Positions 21,732-28,661 of a stretch of DNA of 28,661 nt are shown piece after piece. This DNA is from a virus, in IMG/VR virus record IMGVR_UViG_3300047380_000452, positions 1 to 28,661 of that record, one strand, 5' to 3'. Positions within the stretch are counted from its first letter, which is position 1. The number at the start of each line of letters is the position of its first letter. A model generated the notes under the pieces. The model searched no databases. It was not told the origin of the DNA and saw only the letters and a program-made list of their open reading frames with translations. A program made the translations under genes and the position numbers.

Positions 21732-23675
21732 TTACTGGTAATAAGCATTTTCTATTTTTCCTGCTGCATTGATAGATTTCACTACCTTTATGGCATCAAT
21801 TTCTGCTCTTCTTCTAGCAAATTGGTGCTTAGAAATATCTAAATTCAGATCGCTAAACAAGGCCGCATTGTCTTGGCCGTGTGGTATATTTGCCAATAAC
21901 TTGTCATCTGCTTGCTTCTTTTTTGCGCCCGGCTTGGCTGCTCTCGATGCGTCCAAATCTTCTGACAGCACCCAATGTGGATAATCCCAACGTGCTACAA
22001 ATGCAGGTGTGGTTTTGAATGATCGCACCACGCTATCTACAATATAGCAGTTTTCGTTTTCATGGCTAATAATTGATATTAGGCCATCCATTTCGCCCAC
22101 AACGCTAGATGCACCCCGGAAACGATCAATGACATCTTTGCCAGATTGCGAACCTTTGCCAAAGTGGTGAATCAATATTGGCGTAACGCCATACTTAGAT
22201 ATTACTTCATCCATCCAACTGCCAATTGCCTTCATAGCGGCATTGTCGTTTTCATCCTCTGCGCTGTTAAACTTGTACAGGCAGTCCAATATAATGACAT
22301 CAAACTGCGCTGCATCTATGGTTTTTAACACTCTGCTTATCTCTTTGGTGCTACGCACATCGTAATGCTTACGCAAACTTAACCTTGCTAAATTGCCTGG
22401 CACATCCCAATTGCAGGCTGCCGCACAGCGTTCATTTAGCTCCCATTCATGCAACTCAAAGTCAACATACAGCACTTTCTGTGGCTCTGGTGCTTTCCAT
22501 TCTAAGAATGGCTTACCAGATGCCATGCAAGATGCTAGTGACATTGCAAAGTGTGATTTACCTGCCTTGGCTACACCACCTATTAGTAGCTTAGATTTTT
22601 CGTATAGCAGGCCGTCAATAATAACATTTGGTCTGCGTGCCTCTGCTTCATTAATTGATCTTGGCGCGCCTTCGTTGCCAAACAGCACGTTAAACGTTTG
22701 CCGCTCTTTGCTTGTGGCAATTAGTTCCTGTAATCCTTCTGTTGTCCAACCTTCTGCTATTGCATCTGCTGCATCCCAACCTTCAGCCTTGTCACCCGGT
22801 ATATCTATTATTTTGCCCTGTGTTGCCTCTTGTAAGTCTTTGCCTGCCGTTATGCCTGCTGTGTCATTGTCTGGCCATATATACACGTTCCTGCCTTCTA
22901 ATACGCCCCAATCAGACTGGCTGATAGCTTTAGAGCCACCTGCCCAGGATAGCACCACATAGTTAGGCAATTTGTCAGCTAATGCGTCTGCTGCCTTTTC
23001 ACCTTCTACCAATACAACGTCAGAATTTGGCATTTTGGCTAGGTTTTCAACCTTGTACAACGGCCTTGGCGCATTGAATGCCTGCCACTTCCAAGTGCAT
23101 CTGTCTGTCTTTTTGTGGCGCATCCAACTGCATTGGCTAATTGTTTTACTGCCGTCCGGCAAATCCCAACGCATAATAACGCCTACTGGCCTGCCTGCTG
23201 CATCAGAATATCTGTAAACATGGCTTGGTTCTCCATGCACCCAATGTTCTGGTGCAGGTGTTGTTGGTTTGGTTAGTGCGTGTTCCCAATGCGATTCAGA
23301 TTCCACAGGCTTTTTTACCTTCTTTGGATGCAAGCGCACTATGTTTACTTCACCTTGTAAGTCTTTGGCCGCTTCTCCTTGCGTTAAGTTATGAACAGCC
23401 GCAAACAAAGATATTAAGTCACCGCCTTTATCTTCAGTTGCGTGATCAAACCATTGGCCTGTGCGTAGGTTAATTGACATTGATGATCCAAGTGAACCAT
23501 CTATGCCACCAATTCTGTAACTGCCACCTTTTACTTTACCTCCAGGTAACCATTGATGGCAGTATTGTTCTACATTGTGAATCAGCTTGGCATTGATTTC
23601 GTCAAAATCAATTGAAGCGTTAGTAAGTTGTTTGGTAATTTTGTCATCTTCATCAGTAGCAATGTATCTAGCCAT
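21732..23675 (-). CDS. Bifunctional TOPRIM primase / RepA-like helicase
   Basis: This 647-residue protein starts with a DNA-primase-type region (GSSMSINLRTGQWFDHAT at about 63-80). A TOPRIM domain follows, with EGEKAAD at 224-230 and PDND at 268-271. Then comes a RecA/RepA-type helicase core (AAA_25-like) with Walker A GGVAKAGKS at 366-374, Walker B IILDCLY, and an ILIHHFGKG motif. It would prime and unwind phage DNA. The N-terminus MARYIATDED matches the SSB-like protein. Its ATG overlaps the previous gene by eight bases. Confidence 0.88.
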   Translation of the reverse strand: MARYIATDEDDKITKQLTNASIDFDEINAKLIHNVEQYCHQWLPGGKVKGGSYRIGGIDGSLGSSMSINLRTGQWFDHATEDKGGDLISLFAAVHNLTQGEAAKDLQGEVNIVRLHPKKVKKPVESESHWEHALTKPTTPAPEHWVHGEPSHVYRYSDAAGRPVGVIMRWDLPDGSKTISQCSWMRHKKTDRCTWKWQAFNAPRPLYKVENLAKMPNSDVVLVEGEKAADALADKLPNYVVLSWAGGSKAISQSDWGVLEGRNVYIWPDNDTAGITAGKDLQEATQGKIIDIPGDKAEGWDAADAIAEGWTTEGLQELIATSKERQTFNVLFGNEGAPRSINEAEARRPNVIIDGLLYEKSKLLIGGVAKAGKSHFAMSLASCMASGKPFLEWKAPEPQKVLYVDFELHEWELNERCAAACNWDVPGNLARLSLRKHYDVRSTKEISRVLKTIDAAQFDVIILDCLYKFNSAEDENDNAAMKAIGSWMDEVISKYGVTPILIHHFGKGSQSGKDVIDRFRGASSVVGEMDGLISIISHENENCYIVDSVVRSFKTTPAFVARWDYPHWVLSEDLDASRAAKPGAKKKQADDKLLANIPHGQDNAALFSDLNLDISKHQFARRRAEIDAIKVVKSINAAGKIENAYYQ

Positions 23676-23865
23676 TATCGTTATTTGGGTTATCTTGTTT
23701 ATTTATTAGTCCCAACCTTTCTAGGTTAGGAAATTTCTTTTTCTTACATTCATCTAGCAATGCAGCGTTGCGCCTATACCGCTCAAAATCTTTGCCCATT
23801 GTCTTTTCTTCAAGACTCCGGGCGTATTTCATTAGGCTTTTAATCTGCTCAAATTCGCTGCCCAC
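23668..23865 (-). CDS. Small charged helical protein, GTG start
   Basis: This 65-residue ORF starts at GTG 23863-23865, which overlaps the RuvC-like stop (TAGTG). It is highly charged and helical (EQIKSLMKYARSLEEK), with an Asn/Asp tail. It overlaps the primase-helicase start by eight bases, so it is part of a coupled replication operon. No family recognised; a helicase loader is a guess that nothing in the sequence confirms. Confidence 0.6.
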   Translation of the reverse strand: MGSEFEQIKSLMKYARSLEEKTMGKDFERYRRNAALLDECKKKKFPNLERLGLINKQDNPNNDNG

Positions 23866-24371
23866 TATAATCCTTTCCTTCTGCCATATTCTGCCAATAG
23901 TGCCGCATCAATCATTCCATCGTGTGGCTTGGTGCATCGCTCAGATCTCAACCAGAGTTCTGTTGGCCATATCTTGCAGGCAACATTATATGCAGCCGCT
24001 TTGGTGTTAAACTTTTGACCTTTAGGCATTTTAGGTTTGCTCCAAAATTCCTTCTGCCATTTTTGGCTTAACACAATGTGGTATTTTAGCTTGTTAGAAG
24101 CCAATAACGCTTCTACGGCCGCAAATGAATAAGTCATTGATCGCAATCCAGATGCACTTGGTGCGTGTGCGCCCGGATTCTCGACAATAAACACTTGGTC
24201 TTGTGGATGCCTTGCAACCTCTGCAAAGTAATTAGCTAGACTGCGTAAGCATATTTTACGTGCTTTGCCGTCTGACGTTGTAGGCATTATTTTGCGTTCA
24301 ATCAATGCACCTTGTTGATCTAATAATGCTATGCCGCCATCTAAGCCGCAATCTATGCCAAAGTAATACAT
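23865..24371 (-). CDS. RuvC-like Holliday junction resolvase
   Basis: This 168-residue protein shows the RuvC/RNase H-fold acidic residues in order. D7 lies in FGIDCGLDGG, E64 in IVENPG, and the C-terminal HDGMIDA motif at about 150-156 provides the last aspartates. A QKWQKEF segment with basic residues lies between, as in phage resolvases. It would resolve branched DNA before packaging. Its ATG shares a base with the upstream stop (TAATG), and its stop overlaps the next GTG. The length matches the family. Confidence 0.82.
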   Translation of the reverse strand: MYYFGIDCGLDGGIALLDQQGALIERKIMPTTSDGKARKICLRSLANYFAEVARHPQDQVFIVENPGAHAPSASGLRSMTYSFAAVEALLASNKLKYHIVLSQKWQKEFWSKPKMPKGQKFNTKAAAYNVACKIWPTELWLRSERCTKPHDGMIDAALLAEYGRRKGL

Positions 24372-24556
24372 TATTCTTTGTCCTCCTGGTTGGTTATTAA
24401 CTTAGCTTCAAGTTGCTGAATTTTAGCCTGCAATCCAACTAATTGATCAACCAGTAGCTTGTTTTGTTGTGCCAACAATTCATTGGCAGTTGTCATTGCG
24501 TTTAGTCCTTTTTGCAGAACGTCAACATTCGTATTGTTTTCAAATAAAGCAGCCAT
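24371..24556 (-). CDS. Small coiled-coil protein
   Basis: This 61-residue protein has a heptad pattern of Leu, Gln and Ala through most of its length (LLAQQNKLLVDQLVGLQAKIQQLEAKL), predicting a coiled coil that dimerises. Both ends join neighbours by TAATG overlaps, so it belongs to the same translational chain as the RuvC-like gene. Function unknown. Confidence 0.7.
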   Translation of the reverse strand: MAALFENNTNVDVLQKGLNAMTTANELLAQQNKLLVDQLVGLQAKIQQLEAKLITNQEDKE

Positions 24557-24801
24557 TATTCATCAATTAATTGTTTAATGCCATTGCGTGCAAGTTTTAT
24601 GGTTTCTACTGCCATATCTAATCGCTCTTGCATTCTATCAATCTTAGCATTTGCAGCGTTTAGCTCACGTTCTAATTGCTGTGCAAAACTGCTATCTACT
24701 AAAATACCATATTTGGTATGTCTAAACGATGATCCACCAAATTGGTTTGGCCGGTAATCAAACGCTTGGTCATCTGTTCTAGGTGTTGCTTTAATATCCA
24801 T
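24556..24801 (-). CDS. Small hypothetical protein with C-terminal coiled coil
   Basis: This protein is 81 residues from ATG 24799-24801, overlapping the zinc-ribbon gene by 11 bases; a start at 24888 would be inside that gene and is rejected. The first 40 residues contain a conserved-looking YRPNQFGGSSFRHTKYGILVD stretch, followed by a helical part (QLERELNAANAKIDRMQERL). I recall similar N-termini in phage proteins of unknown function. Confidence 0.6.
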   Translation of the reverse strand: MDIKATPRTDDQAFDYRPNQFGGSSFRHTKYGILVDSSFAQQLERELNAANAKIDRMQERLDMAVETIKLARNGIKQLIDE

Positions 24802-24964
24802 AATATTCTTCATCTTCTGAGTTATTAGTTTCTGGTTCGTCATAATCTGCGTATAAATCTTTGCAACAGATGTTACAAATATCAGCACGCATAGTAAATA
24901 TTACTTGGCCGATTGCGTTGCCTTCTATTGCACCGCAAATTGTACATACAGTTAGTTCGCTCAT
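24791..24964 (-). CDS. Zinc-ribbon protein
   Basis: This 57-residue ORF starts at ATG 24962-24964, overlapping the previous stop (ATGA). Cysteines are spaced as CTIC (residues 7-10) and CNICC (30-34), the four-ligand pattern of a small zinc ribbon. A strongly acidic tail follows (NNSEDEEYYGY). Such proteins often bind nucleic acid or RNA polymerase. The gene is too short for many ORF callers. Metal binding is predicted, not shown; its partner is unknown. Confidence 0.65.
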   Translation of the reverse strand: MSELTVCTICGAIEGNAIGQVIFTMRADICNICCKDLYADYDEPETNNSEDEEYYGY

Positions 24965-25116
24965 AGCTTTAACAGCCTTTCAAATACCTGCCTATTACTA
25001 ACATCTGTTTCTGTCCAAAAGGCTTGTTTAAATCTGACATCAGATTCCATAGAATTAAAAGTGCAGCCATTGGCTAAAAATTCTTCGTATAGTATATATA
25101 TTAATTCTTTGTACAT
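24961..25116 (-). CDS. Small hypothetical protein
   Basis: This 51-residue ORF starts at ATG 25114-25116 and ends by ATGA overlap with the zinc-ribbon gene. The N-terminus is hydrophobic and aromatic (YKELIYILYEEFL), and the rest is charged with a terminal helix. Leader AATAATATT lacks a Shine-Dalgarno. No family recognised; coupling to its neighbours supports that it is translated. Confidence 0.55.
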   Translation of the reverse strand: MYKELIYILYEEFLANGCTFNSMESDVRFKQAFWTETDVSNRQVFERLLKL

Positions 25117-25120
25117 AATA

Positions 25121-25435
25121 TTATTGTTTGGTTTTAGGTTTGTATTTGCCCATGCCTAGCTTTTTGCGCCACATGGAATAAGTGCTAACGTGCATATCAA
25201 CTTTAGCGCACGCAACCTTAGTTGGCAGGCCGGCATCCCTAAATTCGTCAACTATGTCAATGTAATCACGCTTTTGATCCCAAGTTAGATCGTATGGCAA
25301 TTTGCTGTGCTTAATTACAATGTCATCTTTAACGCCTTTAGCTTTTAATTCTTCATTGGCAGTTACTTCTTCTGCAATGCGTCTGGATGCCCAACGCATA
25401 AACGATGATATATTTTCTGAATGTGTATTATACAT
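25121..25435 (-). CDS. Helix-turn-helix-like protein
   Basis: This 104-residue protein has a C-terminal segment (VDEFRDAGLPTKVACAKVDMHVSTYSMWRKK) that reads as a helix-turn-helix, the type used by small regulators and transposase-like binders. The first half is charged and helical. It lies three bases after the methyltransferase stop and ends with a lysine-rich tail. It may regulate the replication operon; the target is unknown. Confidence 0.6.
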   Translation of the reverse strand: MYNTHSENISSFMRWASRRIAEEVTANEELKAKGVKDDIVIKHSKLPYDLTWDQKRDYIDIVDEFRDAGLPTKVACAKVDMHVSTYSMWRKKLGMGKYKPKTKQ

Positions 25436-25438
25436 AAT

Positions 25439-26656
25439 TTATATTAGTCTGTTTATTAATGTTACAAAGGCTTTAGCAGCAGTCTGTGGCACAACGCCAT
25501 TACCGCACGCTCTTAGTCTATCCACTCTGTTGGCAGTTGCGTCCACCCCACAGGCAGACCCATCAACTGTTCCACCCAATTTGGGTTTAACTTGCCTGTT
25601 GCTTTTCCGCAATGACCTGCAATCTCTTCCTCCAAGTTTGCTTTTTTCCGGTTGGCTAGTTCCTGCCTGTTCTTCTCCGTTATAGTTGGATGCACTTTGT
25701 TTGCTCTTGGTGTCGGCCACGACTCTTGGCTCTTCCCACTCTTGTTGAGTTTCTGTCGGTCTGGATGGCCAACAATTGATGGATGATTGCTTAGTGCCAC
25801 TTGGCCATAGTTTGGTTGGTTGCCAATCTTTGTTCCCTCTGCTGTTGTTGGTGTCGGCCAGTTTATTACTTCTTCCCTTAGGTTTTTGCAACCGCCCTTC
25901 TTTTTGGCTTTTGCTAGTTTCTCTGGTGTTCTGGCAGGCAAGGTGTCCATCGTGCTTGGCGTTGCCCATCTCGCTTCGTGTATTACTGCATCTCTCAATT
26001 TCGCTCCGTAGCTTGTGCCGTTTTCCCTTGTTGCTTTGAAGCCGCTTGGTGTCATCTCCACATTCTTCGCTATTCCACCCTCCACGCAACCTGCTACTGA
26101 TGGCGTTGGATACGCCAAGGATGTAGACTCTTTTGCGTTGGTGTGGTGCGCCAACTTCACACGCTGAGAATATTCCTGCCGTTGCTGTGTAACCCAATCC
26201 TTCCAATCTTCGCAACACATATTTGAGTACAGATTCTCCATCTGCTGTTTTGGCTGATATAATTCCTTCCACGTTTTCAAGGAAAACAAACTTGGGTTGG
26301 CACTCTCTGATTCCGTCTGCGATGTATGGAAACAAGTGTCTTGGATCTTCAGTTGCTTTACGCTTTCCGGCAGAGCTAAATGGCTGACATGGGAAGCCTC
26401 CAGATAAGATGTCCACGCATCCACGAAACTTTCTGTATGGGAAGGTTTTAAGGTTCGTGTAAATAGGTGTTGGATGTATTTTACCCTCTTCCATCTTCGC
26501 AACCAGGTTGGCGATGTTGAAGGCTTCGATCTCCACAAAAGCGCATTCTCTGACATTTGGCATAACTGATCTAAGTCCGATTCCAATGCCTTCGTATCCG
26601 CTGCATAGGCTGAGGTGTGTAATTGTTTTGGTAGTATCCACATTATTTGTCTCCAT
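25439..26656 (-). CDS. C5-cytosine DNA methyltransferase (Dcm family)
   Basis: This 405-residue protein shows the C5-methyltransferase motifs in order. Motif I is LSLCSGYEGIGIG (15-27), motif IV GGFPCQPFSSAG (86-97, nucleophile C90), motif VI ENVEG (127-131), motif VIII QRKRVYIL (173-180), then a variable recognition region, and motif X at the end (RACGNGVVPQTAAKAF, 382-397). It would methylate phage DNA, likely against host restriction; no cognate nuclease is present. The variable region is a K/S/N-rich stretch with ADT/SNA/GNA repeats, produced by dual coding with the +1-frame ORF at 25513-26643. The ATG overlaps the lysozyme gene by 14 bases. Confidence 0.88.
   Translation of the reverse strand: METNNVDTTKTITHLSLCSGYEGIGIGLRSVMPNVRECAFVEIEAFNIANLVAKMEEGKIHPTPIYTNLKTFPYRKFRGCVDILSGGFPCQPFSSAGKRKATEDPRHLFPYIADGIRECQPKFVFLENVEGIISAKTADGESVLKYVLRRLEGLGYTATAGIFSACEVGAPHQRKRVYILGVSNAISSRLRGGWNSEECGDDTKRLQSNKGKRHKLRSEIERCSNTRSEMGNAKHDGHLACQNTRETSKSQKEGRLQKPKGRSNKLADTNNSRGNKDWQPTKLWPSGTKQSSINCWPSRPTETQQEWEEPRVVADTKSKQSASNYNGEEQAGTSQPEKSKLGGRDCRSLRKSNRQVKPKLGGTVDGSACGVDATANRVDRLRACGNGVVPQTAAKAFVTLINRLI
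25513..26643 (-). CDS. Long +1-frame ORF nested in the methyltransferase gene (possible dual coding)
   Basis: This 376-codon ORF is on the same strand as the methyltransferase, shifted one base. Its ATG sits in TAATG directly at the lysozyme stop, a coupling junction used elsewhere in this genome. It carries four spaced W/Y-P/A-T-P motifs (178-181, 226-229, 262-265, 309-312) and ends with LNPNWVEQLMGLPVGWTQLP (352-371), a motif I associate with the C-terminus of phage proteins annotated as methyltransferase-like. A random 1.1-kb open frame is improbable. It could still be a shadow shaped by methyltransferase codons, so whether it is translated is undetermined. Confidence 0.45.
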   Translation of the reverse strand: MWILPKQLHTSAYAADTKALESDLDQLCQMSENALLWRSKPSTSPTWLRRWKRVKYIQHLFTRTLKPSHTESFVDAWTSYLEASHVSHLALPESVKQLKIQDTCFHTSQTESESANPSLFSLKTWKELYQPKQQMENLYSNMCCEDWKDWVTQQRQEYSQRVKLAHHTNAKESTSLAYPTPSVAGCVEGGIAKNVEMTPSGFKATRENGTSYGAKLRDAVIHEARWATPSTMDTLPARTPEKLAKAKKKGGCKNLREEVINWPTPTTAEGTKIGNQPNYGQVALSNHPSIVGHPDRQKLNKSGKSQESWPTPRANKVHPTITEKNRQELANRKKANLEEEIAGHCGKATGKLNPNWVEQLMGLPVGWTQLPTEWID

Positions 26657-27041
26657 TAGTTGTTGATGGAATTGCTCCCATTTTAATCAGTTCTGCTTGT
26701 ACCTTCAGCCAATACTTTTTGGTGCTTTTCTTTTTGTAACCGCCCGGACCGCCATTGTGTATGCGTGCAATGTCTTCTGCCGTAGGTTTACGTCCAAGAC
26801 GCTTTTCAGTAGCGTAACGTGCCATATATGCCATTGTAATCTCCATCGCTGTTTCACGATCAAACGCATCTTTGTGCGTCCAAGATTTATTGGCATACTC
26901 TGATGCGTCCTGCACATAAGCAGATTGCAACTGCAAGCAACCCCAAGATGCTCCATTATCGCCAATGGCGTTATCGTTGCCAGATGACTCAACTTGAATC
27001 ATAGCCAGTAGTAGTGTTATTATTGATATTGTTGTTTCCAT
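26643..27041 (-). CDS. SLT-type lysozyme / lytic transglycosylase
   Basis: This 132-residue protein has an N-terminal hydrophobic segment (ISIITLLLAMIQ, residues 5-16). The catalytic Glu follows in QVESSGN (E18), and later come GASWGCLQLQ and the IHNGGPGGYKK motif of the transglycosylase fold. The hydrophobic start may act as signal-anchor, but it also overlaps the first fold helix. It would cleave peptidoglycan during lysis or, less likely, during entry. It overlaps the methyltransferase start by 14 bases and ends in TAATG. Confidence 0.75.
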   Translation of the reverse strand: METTISIITLLLAMIQVESSGNDNAIGDNGASWGCLQLQSAYVQDASEYANKSWTHKDAFDRETAMEITMAYMARYATEKRLGRKPTAEDIARIHNGGPGGYKKKSTKKYWLKVQAELIKMGAIPSTTNGDK

Positions 27042-27059
27042 ATTATTATTGGTTGTAGG

Positions 27060-27146
27060 TTACTTGGAAAATGTGCTGTGCAAAAATTCCAAAATCAAAC
27101 CTGCTATTATTATATAAGCATAAACTTCAATGATAGTTTCTACCAT
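27060..27146 (-). CDS. 28-residue membrane peptide upstream of the lysozyme
   Basis: A short ORF from ATG 27144-27146 encodes a peptide with one hydrophobic segment (VYAYIIIAGLILEFL) and a short basic end. Its place immediately before the lysozyme gene and its size suggest a holin-like or SAR-related peptide. The reading frame is too short to be certain that it is translated. Confidence 0.35.
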   Translation of the reverse strand: MVETIIEVYAYIIIAGLILEFLHSTFSK

Positions 27147-27164
27147 AGTGTATTGTGGTTAATG

Positions 27165-27650
27165 TTAGTTAGCTTTAAAATAAGCTACTGCTTCAGCAAG
27201 TGGCATTTGATTAATGCACACCCAATTGTCTTTAAACTGTTGCCACATCTGGTTGTTAAACCAACCCATACGCTCTTCAGTAATGTTGTATTTTTTCTTG
27301 CCGTATTTGTAGTAACCTTTTTCGCCCTTCTCAAATACGATCATATTGCGTGACATTAGCTTTTTAACATCCTTGGTTACTAAGTGATCAACAAGCACAT
27401 CGCTGACAATTGAATCTAAGCCATAACGATTAGGATAATCTGCTTTTAATTGTTCATTAACCTTACGCAAATCTGCGTGAAAGTCATTGGTTGGATTCTT
27501 AGGATGCTTATAGTGCATATCGCAACCACCTATGCCATCATTGCTGACACAAGCAAATGGCTTGCCGTCTATGTATATGTCAGCTTGGAAACAATTAGTT
27601 TCTTGGCTAGCAAATTCTGAATGTTTAATATTTTTAAGCGTAATTTTCAT
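27165..27650 (-). CDS. Conserved phage protein of unknown function
   Basis: This protein is 161 residues from ATG 27648-27650, preceded by the leader AATAATAATACT; an upstream ATG at 27737 would translate the promoter-like intergenic DNA and is rejected. The start (MKITLKNIKHSEFASQETNCF) and ADIYIDGKPFACVSNDGIGGC have a pattern I recall in uncharacterised phage proteins. The C-terminal half is helical and basic. No catalytic motif or membrane segment. It follows the helicase gene and starts the lysozyme-methyltransferase group. Confidence 0.65.
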   Translation of the reverse strand: MKITLKNIKHSEFASQETNCFQADIYIDGKPFACVSNDGIGGCDMHYKHPKNPTNDFHADLRKVNEQLKADYPNRYGLDSIVSDVLVDHLVTKDVKKLMSRNMIVFEKGEKGYYKYGKKKYNITEERMGWFNNQMWQQFKDNWVCINQMPLAEAVAYFKAN

Positions 27651-27743
27651 AGTATTATTATTAGTATTGTTATTGTATGTGTTAAAAATGGCAGTTGCCA
27701 TAATGCAGATACAATTAACTGGCATATACCATGTCAATACAAT
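27651..27743 (-). promoter_or_regulatory. Intergenic promoter/operator candidate
   Basis: The minus strand has a perfect TTGACA (27732-27737), a 17-bp spacer and TTGTAT (27709-27714), a weak -10. Downstream lies ATGGCA-2 bp-TGCCAT (27688-27701), an operator-like inverted repeat. It fills a 93-nt gap between the helicase stop and the next gene, a likely start for a new transcription unit. Confidence 0.4.
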
Positions 27744-28661
27744 TTAGGAATAATTTAACTGCCGGTAAATACGCCTTCTGCTATAACCTTGGCGTTGCAG
27801 CATAGGATTAAACGCATCGTCAAAATCGTGTATTATGCCACATTGCTTGCCATCGTGCGGCCTTAGCACACGCCCAGTTGATTGTATGGTTTTGCGCTCT
27901 GACTTCCCACAGCCTGCCATAATAATAACATTGGCAATTGGTGCATCAAAACCTTCTTCTATGGCAGATGTACCAACCAAGCATTTTAGGTTTCCATTCC
28001 TAAAACGCTCAATAACATCTGCACGCTTGGCTGCGCCCATCTTGGAATAAACCAGTTCTGCACCCGGTATAACTTTAACCAGACGTTTGCCATGATCTAT
28101 TGACCCAATCAGCACTATCGTATGGTTGCCTTGGTTAATGCTAGATTGCGCTAATTTTGCTATTTGTGCGTCACGCACATCGTTTTCCCAAATGCCTAGC
28201 TTTTGCGCTGCTTGCCATTTGCATTGATTAAACTGCTTCTGTGCGCCTTCTGGCGTGCCAAACATCCAAGGCATACGTTTACGCCTATTAGTAACTAATT
28301 TAGCTGTCAGTAAATGTATGGCCGTAGCAACTTCTTCTGTTTCTATCTTGTGCCACACTACATTGGCTTTAGCTAAATGGCCGTCCTCAACTAATTGCGT
28401 GCGTTGTATGCTATGCACATTGTTGCCAAATAACTGGCGAACCAATGCGTCACGCTCATCGTCACCGCTAAATGGTGTTGCTGACAAACCCCACCGGGCT
28501 GACTCACATTGATTGATCTTTGCGCTCCAACCTTTTGCGCCTGCTCTATGGCATTCGTCAACAATAAGCAGATTTGGCTTTGTTCCCATTGGCGCACCTG
28601 CTGCACAATATATACGCAGGTTAGCTTTTTGCTGTATTACTGGAAACCTGTCACAGGCCGT
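27744..28661 (-). CDS. SF2 DNA helicase, C-terminal part (joins to 1-450)
   Basis: This is the 3' part of the same helicase gene, running off the window end in frame. It repeats the DECH box region (VDECHRAG) and the following SATPF motif (motif III), and carries the second RecA-like domain, ending with motif VI (QSTGRVLRP), which holds the arginine finger. All SF2 signature motifs are therefore present across the two parts. The ATG visible at 28589 is an internal methionine, residue 90 of the joined protein. The stop at 27744 lies about 90 nt before the next gene's start at 27650. The UvsW/DEAD-like helicase class is clear; the exact substrate is not. Confidence 0.9.
   Translation of the reverse strand, partial: TACDRFPVIQQKANLRIYCAAGAPMGTKPNLLIVDECHRAGAKGWSAKINQCESARWGLSATPFSGDDERDALVRQLFGNNVHSIQRTQLVEDGHLAKANVVWHKIETEEVATAIHLLTAKLVTNRRKRMPWMFGTPEGAQKQFNQCKWQAAQKLGIWENDVRDAQIAKLAQSSINQGNHTIVLIGSIDHGKRLVKVIPGAELVYSKMGAAKRADVIERFRNGNLKCLVGTSAIEEGFDAPIANVIIMAGCGKSERKTIQSTGRVLRPHDGKQCGIIHDFDDAFNPMLQRQGYSRRRIYRQLNYS
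28407..28661. repeat. Terminal direct repeat, right copy (genome closure overlap)
   Basis: This is the second copy of the sequence at 1-255, identical except for TT at 28534-28535 instead of GG. On the coding (minus) strand the change turns a Pro codon (CCA, left copy) into Lys (AAA, right copy) in the helicase, just after the DECH box. It closes the genome into a circle. Confidence 0.95.

Noticed and set aside
22393-22962. 189-codon ORF on the plus strand opposite the primase-helicase
   Set aside because: It is antisense to a gene with clear TOPRIM and Walker motifs, has low-complexity Ser/Ala/Leu-rich sequence and no ribosome-binding site. All other genes are on the minus strand.
27651-27737. 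Longer start for the 27165-27650 gene
   Set aside because: The extra N-terminal residues (Asn/Thr-rich) would translate promoter-like DNA with an inverted repeat; the internal ATG at 27650 starts the recognisable protein.
1-28661. tRNA genes, CRISPR arrays, insertion sequences, integrase and attachment sites
   Set aside because: None could be recognised by eye on either strand.

Overview
The window looks like a complete, circularly closed genome of a small tailed double-stranded DNA phage with a siphovirus-type tail. The first 255 bases recur at the end (28407-28661) with only two differences, so the unit genome is about 28,406 bp. The breakpoint falls inside a helicase gene: its 5' part lies at 1-450 and its 3' part at 27744-28661. 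Every gene I can support is on the minus strand. Genes are packed head to tail, often with TAATG or ATGA stop/start overlaps. I see no tRNA, rRNA, CRISPR array, insertion sequence or integrase, so there is no sign of a temperate lifestyle beyond one small ribbon-helix-helix regulator. The host cannot be fixed from the sequence. The base composition is moderately AT-rich by eye. One perfect Shine-Dalgarno sequence is present (before the recT-like gene), but many starts instead follow A/T-rich leaders.

Layout in transcription order (falling coordinates). 27.7-25.1 kb: a conserved phage gene of unknown function, a 28-residue membrane peptide, an SLT-like lysozyme, a C5-cytosine DNA methyltransferase with a very long out-of-frame ORF inside it, and an HTH-like protein. 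25.1-21.7 kb: small genes including a zinc-ribbon protein, a RuvC-like resolvase and a TOPRIM/RepA-type primase-helicase. 21.7-21.2 kb: two small genes (one a ribbon-helix-helix regulator) overlapping a cluster of 11-bp repeats, then a gap before terS that could hold cos. 21.2-14.8 kb: small and large terminase (lambda gpA type), a small head-joining candidate, lambda-type portal, ClpP-like protease/scaffold and major capsid protein. 14.7-9.9 kb: connector and tail genes, including a putative tail tube and the tape measure. 9.9-5.3 kb: tail-tip and fibre-like genes. 5.3-4.6 kb: three small membrane proteins, probably holin-type. 4.5-0 kb: an HTH-metallophosphoesterase, a dNMP kinase-like protein, a RecT-like annealing protein with a coiled-coil partner, an SSB-like protein and the SF2 helicase. 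Together the last set and the primase/RuvC block make a self-contained replication and recombination module.

The structural block has clear expression architecture. Three intrinsic terminators follow the major capsid gene, the next small gene, and the tail-tube pair. A TTG(A/C)CA motif lies 35-37 nt upstream of four structural start codons, in three cases with a plausible -10 element that would give almost leaderless mRNAs. An identical 12-nt A-rich leader precedes the capsid gene and the putative tail-tube gene.

The most intriguing item is the methyltransferase locus. A 376-codon ORF in the +1 frame runs inside the 405-codon methyltransferase gene. It starts at a TAATG coupling junction and encodes four W/Y-P/A-T-P repeats plus a C-terminal motif that I associate with a phage protein family. 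The same bases encode the ADT/SNA-type repeats of the methyltransferase frame.
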